A stretch of DNA of 9,400 nt, taken from contig CAMENQ010000074.1 of NCBI GenBank assembly GCA_945928585.1, positions 1 to 9,400 of the forward strand. The letters run 5' to 3'. The notes beneath the pieces were generated by a model, which saw only the letters and a program-made list of their open reading frames with translations, searched no databases and had not been told where the DNA came from. Below are positions 6,881 to 9,400 of this stretch, one piece after another (within the stretch, counting starts at the first letter, position 1; each line of letters begins with the position of its first letter). Made by a program: the position numbers and the translations under genes. This stretch comes from an uncultured Roseburia sp. GTDB taxonomy: Bacteria; Bacillota; Clostridia; Lachnospirales; Lachnospiraceae.

Positions 6881-8269
6881 TTAAACCTGTTTCATTATTT
6901 CACCAATACTCATATCCGGCTCTGCTATTCCCTTGAATAATATACGCATCAGATAGTAGTATAAAAGCTCCATATCATGTTCATTTAAGCTGGCCGTCTG
7001 ATAATGGAATGAGAAATTCATTCCTCCGTTTTCCGTATGAGATACTGTTAAATACATTTTCTTTGTAGCCGCACCATTTGCAAACCATTTTGAATGCTGT
7101 GATATATTTACAAGATGTGGATTATCCATCTTAACCGGCATTGGCTGGTATGTAAGATAACAGCTTTCATATGTAGTGTTTTCCGGTGTATTATAACGTT
7201 TTCTCATTTCCTCCATAATAAGTGAAGGGTCGTAATTACTGTGCATATAAATTTTATTTTGTATATTCTGAATTTCGTAGGCTGCTGCCAAAAATTCCGT
7301 TTCCGGCTGGATAACTGTTCTGCATGGAAACATAATGGTTCTGCTGCTGCCGGATGTCCACTCGTCATGGGTAGAACGCCTTGAAATAAAGTTTTCAATG
7401 GTAATATCCTCCTGACCGTTATTTACCTTTGACAGATATGTTCTTATGCCAAGGAGCAGAAGATTTGTCATTGAAAGCTGATGGTTCATACAGAAATCAA
7501 TTAAATTTCTTGTAGGTTCCGGCTCCAGATAATAATCCTTCACTTCTACAAATATATTGTCCAGTTCTATATCTGCTGCTCTTAAATTCTCATCACAGTG
7601 ACGTTTTCTTGCTTCCATAAGTACAGAAGGACCCTGAATGTCCGAATAAAGGGGCTCTCCTAATGCATCAAGCTGATCATCCCAGAATTTTTTATCCTTT
7701 GCAAATCTTTTTTCATTTGATGCTTTTTTCAAATCCTTCTCCAGAACTTCTTCAAAATCTGCCAAGTCATCCGGATACTCTGACTTAAACCTGTAATGTG
7801 TGTAAAGCTGCATGAGGTCATTAATCATTATTACAAGTCCGCAGGAATCAATAAGTCTGTGGTCCATATGTACAAAAAATCCGTTATAGCCCTCAGGAAG
7901 CTTTACCATAATTATGTCGCACATAGGAATGTCATCACCATCAAATGTTTCATAAGCCCACTGCTGCATAAGGTTATCTGCCTCTGCCATACTCATTCCT
8001 GACAAATCCTTAATAGGTATATCTCTTGTTTCTCTTTGTACGATATACTGCTTTATCTCTCCCTTTTCATCAGGCTTTGTAAACCGTATTCTCATACAGC
8101 CGTAACGCTCAAACTCCAGCTGAATACATTTTTTCAAAAGTCCAAAATCTAACTCTGCCTTTAAAGATGCCACAACACTGACTCCCGAAACCTGCTGTGT
8201 CTTATACTTTCGTATCCAGTCATAGTGCATTTTCTGTGCTGCTGTCAACGGATATAATTTTTTTGTCAT
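6881..8269 (-). CDS. Stand-alone condensation-domain acyltransferase (NRPS C-domain superfamily)
   Basis: This 462-residue protein is the size of one condensation domain. It starts with the first family motif, YPLTAAQ at residues 6-12. The active-site motif, usually HHxxxDG, reads DHRLIDS at 136-142: the catalytic second His (H137) and the Asp (D141) are kept, but the first His is Asp and the Gly is Ser. This superfamily transfers an acyl group from a carrier thioester or CoA to an amine or alcohol. With a carrier protein and an acyl ligase next downstream, it probably uses the carrier-bound acyl chain; the acceptor and product are unknown. There is no signal peptide or membrane segment. The frame opens with TTG at 8302 without a ribosome site; ATG 8269 has AAAGG 5 bases upstream and starts directly before the first motif, so 8269 is chosen. 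Related acyltransferases such as PapA or wax-ester synthase types are alternatives. Confidence 0.82.
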   Translation of the reverse strand: MTKKLYPLTAAQKMHYDWIRKYKTQQVSGVSVVASLKAELDFGLLKKCIQLEFERYGCMRIRFTKPDEKGEIKQYIVQRETRDIPIKDLSGMSMAEADNLMQQWAYETFDGDDIPMCDIIMVKLPEGYNGFFVHMDHRLIDSCGLVIMINDLMQLYTHYRFKSEYPDDLADFEEVLEKDLKKASNEKRFAKDKKFWDDQLDALGEPLYSDIQGPSVLMEARKRHCDENLRAADIELDNIFVEVKDYYLEPEPTRNLIDFCMNHQLSMTNLLLLGIRTYLSKVNNGQEDITIENFISRRSTHDEWTSGSSRTIMFPCRTVIQPETEFLAAAYEIQNIQNKIYMHSNYDPSLIMEEMRKRYNTPENTTYESCYLTYQPMPVKMDNPHLVNISQHSKWFANGAATKKMYLTVSHTENGGMNFSFHYQTASLNEHDMELLYYYLMRILFKGIAEPDMSIGEIMKQV

Positions 8270-8323
8270 ATCAACCTTTACCTTTCTAAAGCCTGCAATC
8301 AAAATCTACAGGTTTAAGTTCGC

Positions 8324-8344
8324 GTGTAAGCATTTTCTTTACAC
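8324..8344. promoter_or_regulatory. Inverted repeat in the leader of the condensation gene
   Basis: GTGTAA (8324-8329) and TTACAC (8339-8344) form a perfect 6-base inverted repeat with a 9-base spacer, about 55 bases before the ATG at 8269. It could be a repressor site for the acyl gene set. It does not match the inverted repeat before the TetR gene, so there is no sequence evidence that TetR binds it. Confidence 0.35.
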
Positions 8345-8366
8345 AATTTTTTCCTTCCATAAAAAG

Positions 8367-8425
8367 TTAACATAAGTTTTTTATAATTTCCAGTCCCCTA
8401 AAGACTTAACAAACATTTAACATAA
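8367..8425 (-). promoter_or_regulatory. Weak promoter candidate flanked by TTATGTTAA repeats
   Basis: On the minus strand TTGTTA (8412-8407) is followed by 18 bases and AATTAT (8388-8383), a poor promoter match. Exact copies of TTATGTTAA lie at 8425-8417 and 8375-8367, 50 bases apart, bracketing the pair. A promoter must exist somewhere in 8270-8448 because a terminator closes the preceding gene; this is the best candidate I see, with low certainty. Confidence 0.25.
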
Positions 8426-8443
8426 AATTGACCAAGACTTATC

Positions 8444-8475
8444 AAAAAAACTGCCAACTTTTTCAGCCGGCAGTT
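8444..8475 (-). terminator. Strong intrinsic terminator after the alpha/beta hydrolase gene
   Basis: On the minus strand AACTGCC (8475-8469) pairs with GGCAGTT (8455-8449). Inner pairs include two G-T wobbles and extend the stem to about 11 pairs around a GAAAA loop. The final bases run directly into a T-tract (8450-8444). It starts 7 bases past the hydrolase stop codon (8483-8485). It separates the hydrolase transcript from the condensation/carrier/ligase set. Confidence 0.9.
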
Positions 8476-8482
8476 CTTCTTT

Positions 8483-9400
8483 TTAATCATATTTAACAAA
8501 AAATTCCAAAAGTTTTCCCCTGTATAAGTCTTCATCTTCATATGCACTGCAAAGATGCCTTGCCTCAGGTATGAGCACCAGTTCCTTTGGAGCTTTACAT
8601 ATGGAATAGTTATATTTTGAATTTTTCGGATCAACATATGTATCCTTTGAACCATGAAAAAATAATACAGGTATTTTGTTTGTTTCCATTGCTTTTTTCG
8701 TACTTGCATCCTCCATGCGAAAGCCTCCAAGAAACCGACAGTTCAAATCTACTCTCATTAAAAGCAGTCCAATCCATTTAAGGTGGAACCAGTTGTCTGC
8801 CATATCCTTCATCTGGCTTTTCATAGAGCTGAAACCGCAGTCTGCAATAAGTCCTTTTACCTCTTCAGGCAGCTTATGCCCTGATGCCATAAGTACTGCA
8901 GCCGCTCCCATTGATTCACCAAAAAGATATATAGGAAGGTTTTCCCTGTTTCTTTCAGCAATATAATATGTCCACTTTTTTACATCATACTGCTCCTTTG
9001 CTCCAAAGGTAATATATTCACCTTCACTCTCCCCACAGCATCTCTGTTCTATGAACAAAAGATTGCAGTTGTTCTCATGAAGAAACCGTGCTGTATTTGC
9101 AAAATCACCAAAACTGCTACCCTTATAGCCGTGGCTTAATATAACATATCTCTTTGGATTTTCTGCCGGAAAGTATAGACCATGTAAAAGCAGTCCGTCG
9201 TCACTTCTTATATAACAGTCACTCATATCCTGCTCCCGGCACCACGCCTTGCCTTCTTCATATTTATCCTCAAATTTATATCTAGGATGATTGATTTTTA
9301 TATGGTGTAGGCTGAACCACTTCTTTTTTGCCTGTCTGTTTTTCCTTTTACAATGAACCATCATTTCAAAAAAAGACCAGCCTGTCACCCAGAATATGCC
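8483..9400 (-). CDS. Alpha/beta hydrolase (serine esterase/lipase-like), 5' end outside window
   Basis: The frame stays open to the window edge. Counting from a GTG at 9388, the catalytic residues are S159 in GESMG (nucleophile elbow), D249 in HGSKD and H278 in EARHL, with HGYKG at 86-90 as the oxyanion-side loop. These are the hallmarks of the alpha/beta hydrolase fold. The substrate is not predictable; family members hydrolyse esters, thioesters or peptides. The GTG has no ribosome site, and the codons before it continue with hydrophobic residues (GIFW, then VTGWSFFEMMV) followed by a basic stretch (KRKNRQAKKK). The real start is therefore probably upstream, with a membrane anchor ending near here. 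It lies upstream of the acyl gene set on the same strand but has its own strong terminator, so a functional link is only a possibility. Confidence 0.85.
   Translation of the reverse strand, partial: GIFWVTGWSFFEMMVHCKRKNRQAKKKWFSLHHIKINHPRYKFEDKYEEGKAWCREQDMSDCYIRSDDGLLLHGLYFPAENPKRYVILSHGYKGSSFGDFANTARFLHENNCNLLFIEQRCCGESEGEYITFGAKEQYDVKKWTYYIAERNRENLPIYLFGESMGAAAVLMASGHKLPEEVKGLIADCGFSSMKSQMKDMADNWFHLKWIGLLLMRVDLNCRFLGGFRMEDASTKKAMETNKIPVLFFHGSKDTYVDPKNSKYNYSICKAPKELVLIPEARHLCSAYEDEDLYRGKLLEFFVKYD

Noticed and set aside
4940..8269. Dlt-type D-alanylation operon (ligase plus small carrier)
   Set aside because: The ligase carries the fatty-acyl signature, there is no membrane acyltransferase like DltB, and a condensation-domain protein is present instead.
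8439..8444. TTATCA as a half copy of the TetR candidate operator
   Set aside because: Only six bases match and there is no second arm; it is also part of the terminator's flanking sequence.
8398..8730. Minus-strand frame of 110 codons overlapping the hydrolase gene
   Set aside because: It is out of frame with an intact alpha/beta hydrolase having all catalytic residues, and it runs through the hydrolase terminator; it is a shadow, not a second gene.

Overview
The window is AT-rich, low-GC Gram-positive DNA with strong Shine-Dalgarno (SD) sites. The gene content (a rubredoxin/rubrerythrin oxygen-defence gene, a Csp-type germination protease, a TetR regulator and a small acyl-carrier gene set) suggests an anaerobic, probably spore-forming Clostridia member, most likely Lachnospiraceae. 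That placement comes from remembered protein similarity and was not tested by a search. No rRNA, tRNA, CRISPR array, transposase or phage gene was seen.

Layout. Positions 64-2175 (minus) hold one uninterrupted reading frame. It joins a rubredoxin-like domain, a stand-alone FMN/3Fe-4S glutamate-synthase core and a complete rubrerythrin. A textbook SD and ATG sit inside the frame at the junction, so rubrerythrin is probably also made alone. A near-consensus sigma-A promoter at 2342-2370 drives it. Positions 2439-4151 (minus) encode an S8 (Csp-like) serine protease with an intact catalytic residue set and a TTG start. Positions 4155-4364 form a divergent intergenic region with an unusual GC-rich tandem-repeat block carrying three extended -10 boxes, followed by a candidate operator.

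Positions 4365-4943 (plus) encode a TetR-family regulator. It converges on a minus-strand gene set read in the order condensation-domain protein (8269-6881), acyl carrier protein (6770-6531), fatty-acyl-AMP ligase (6481-4940). The regulator and the ligase overlap tail to tail in a CTAG whose two strands supply both stop codons. Together the three minus-strand genes look like a minimal activate, load and condense pathway: the ligase activates an acyl chain, the carrier protein holds it as a thioester, and the condensation enzyme transfers it to an unknown amine or alcohol. No phosphopantetheinyl transferase or thioesterase is in view.

Upstream, a serine alpha/beta hydrolase (8483-9400, 5' end outside the window) is closed off by a strong intrinsic terminator, so it is a separate transcription unit. 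The most interesting items are the orphan condensation/carrier/ligase set with its regulator, the glutamate-synthase-rubrerythrin fusion with an internal ribosome binding site, and the promoter-bearing repeat block.
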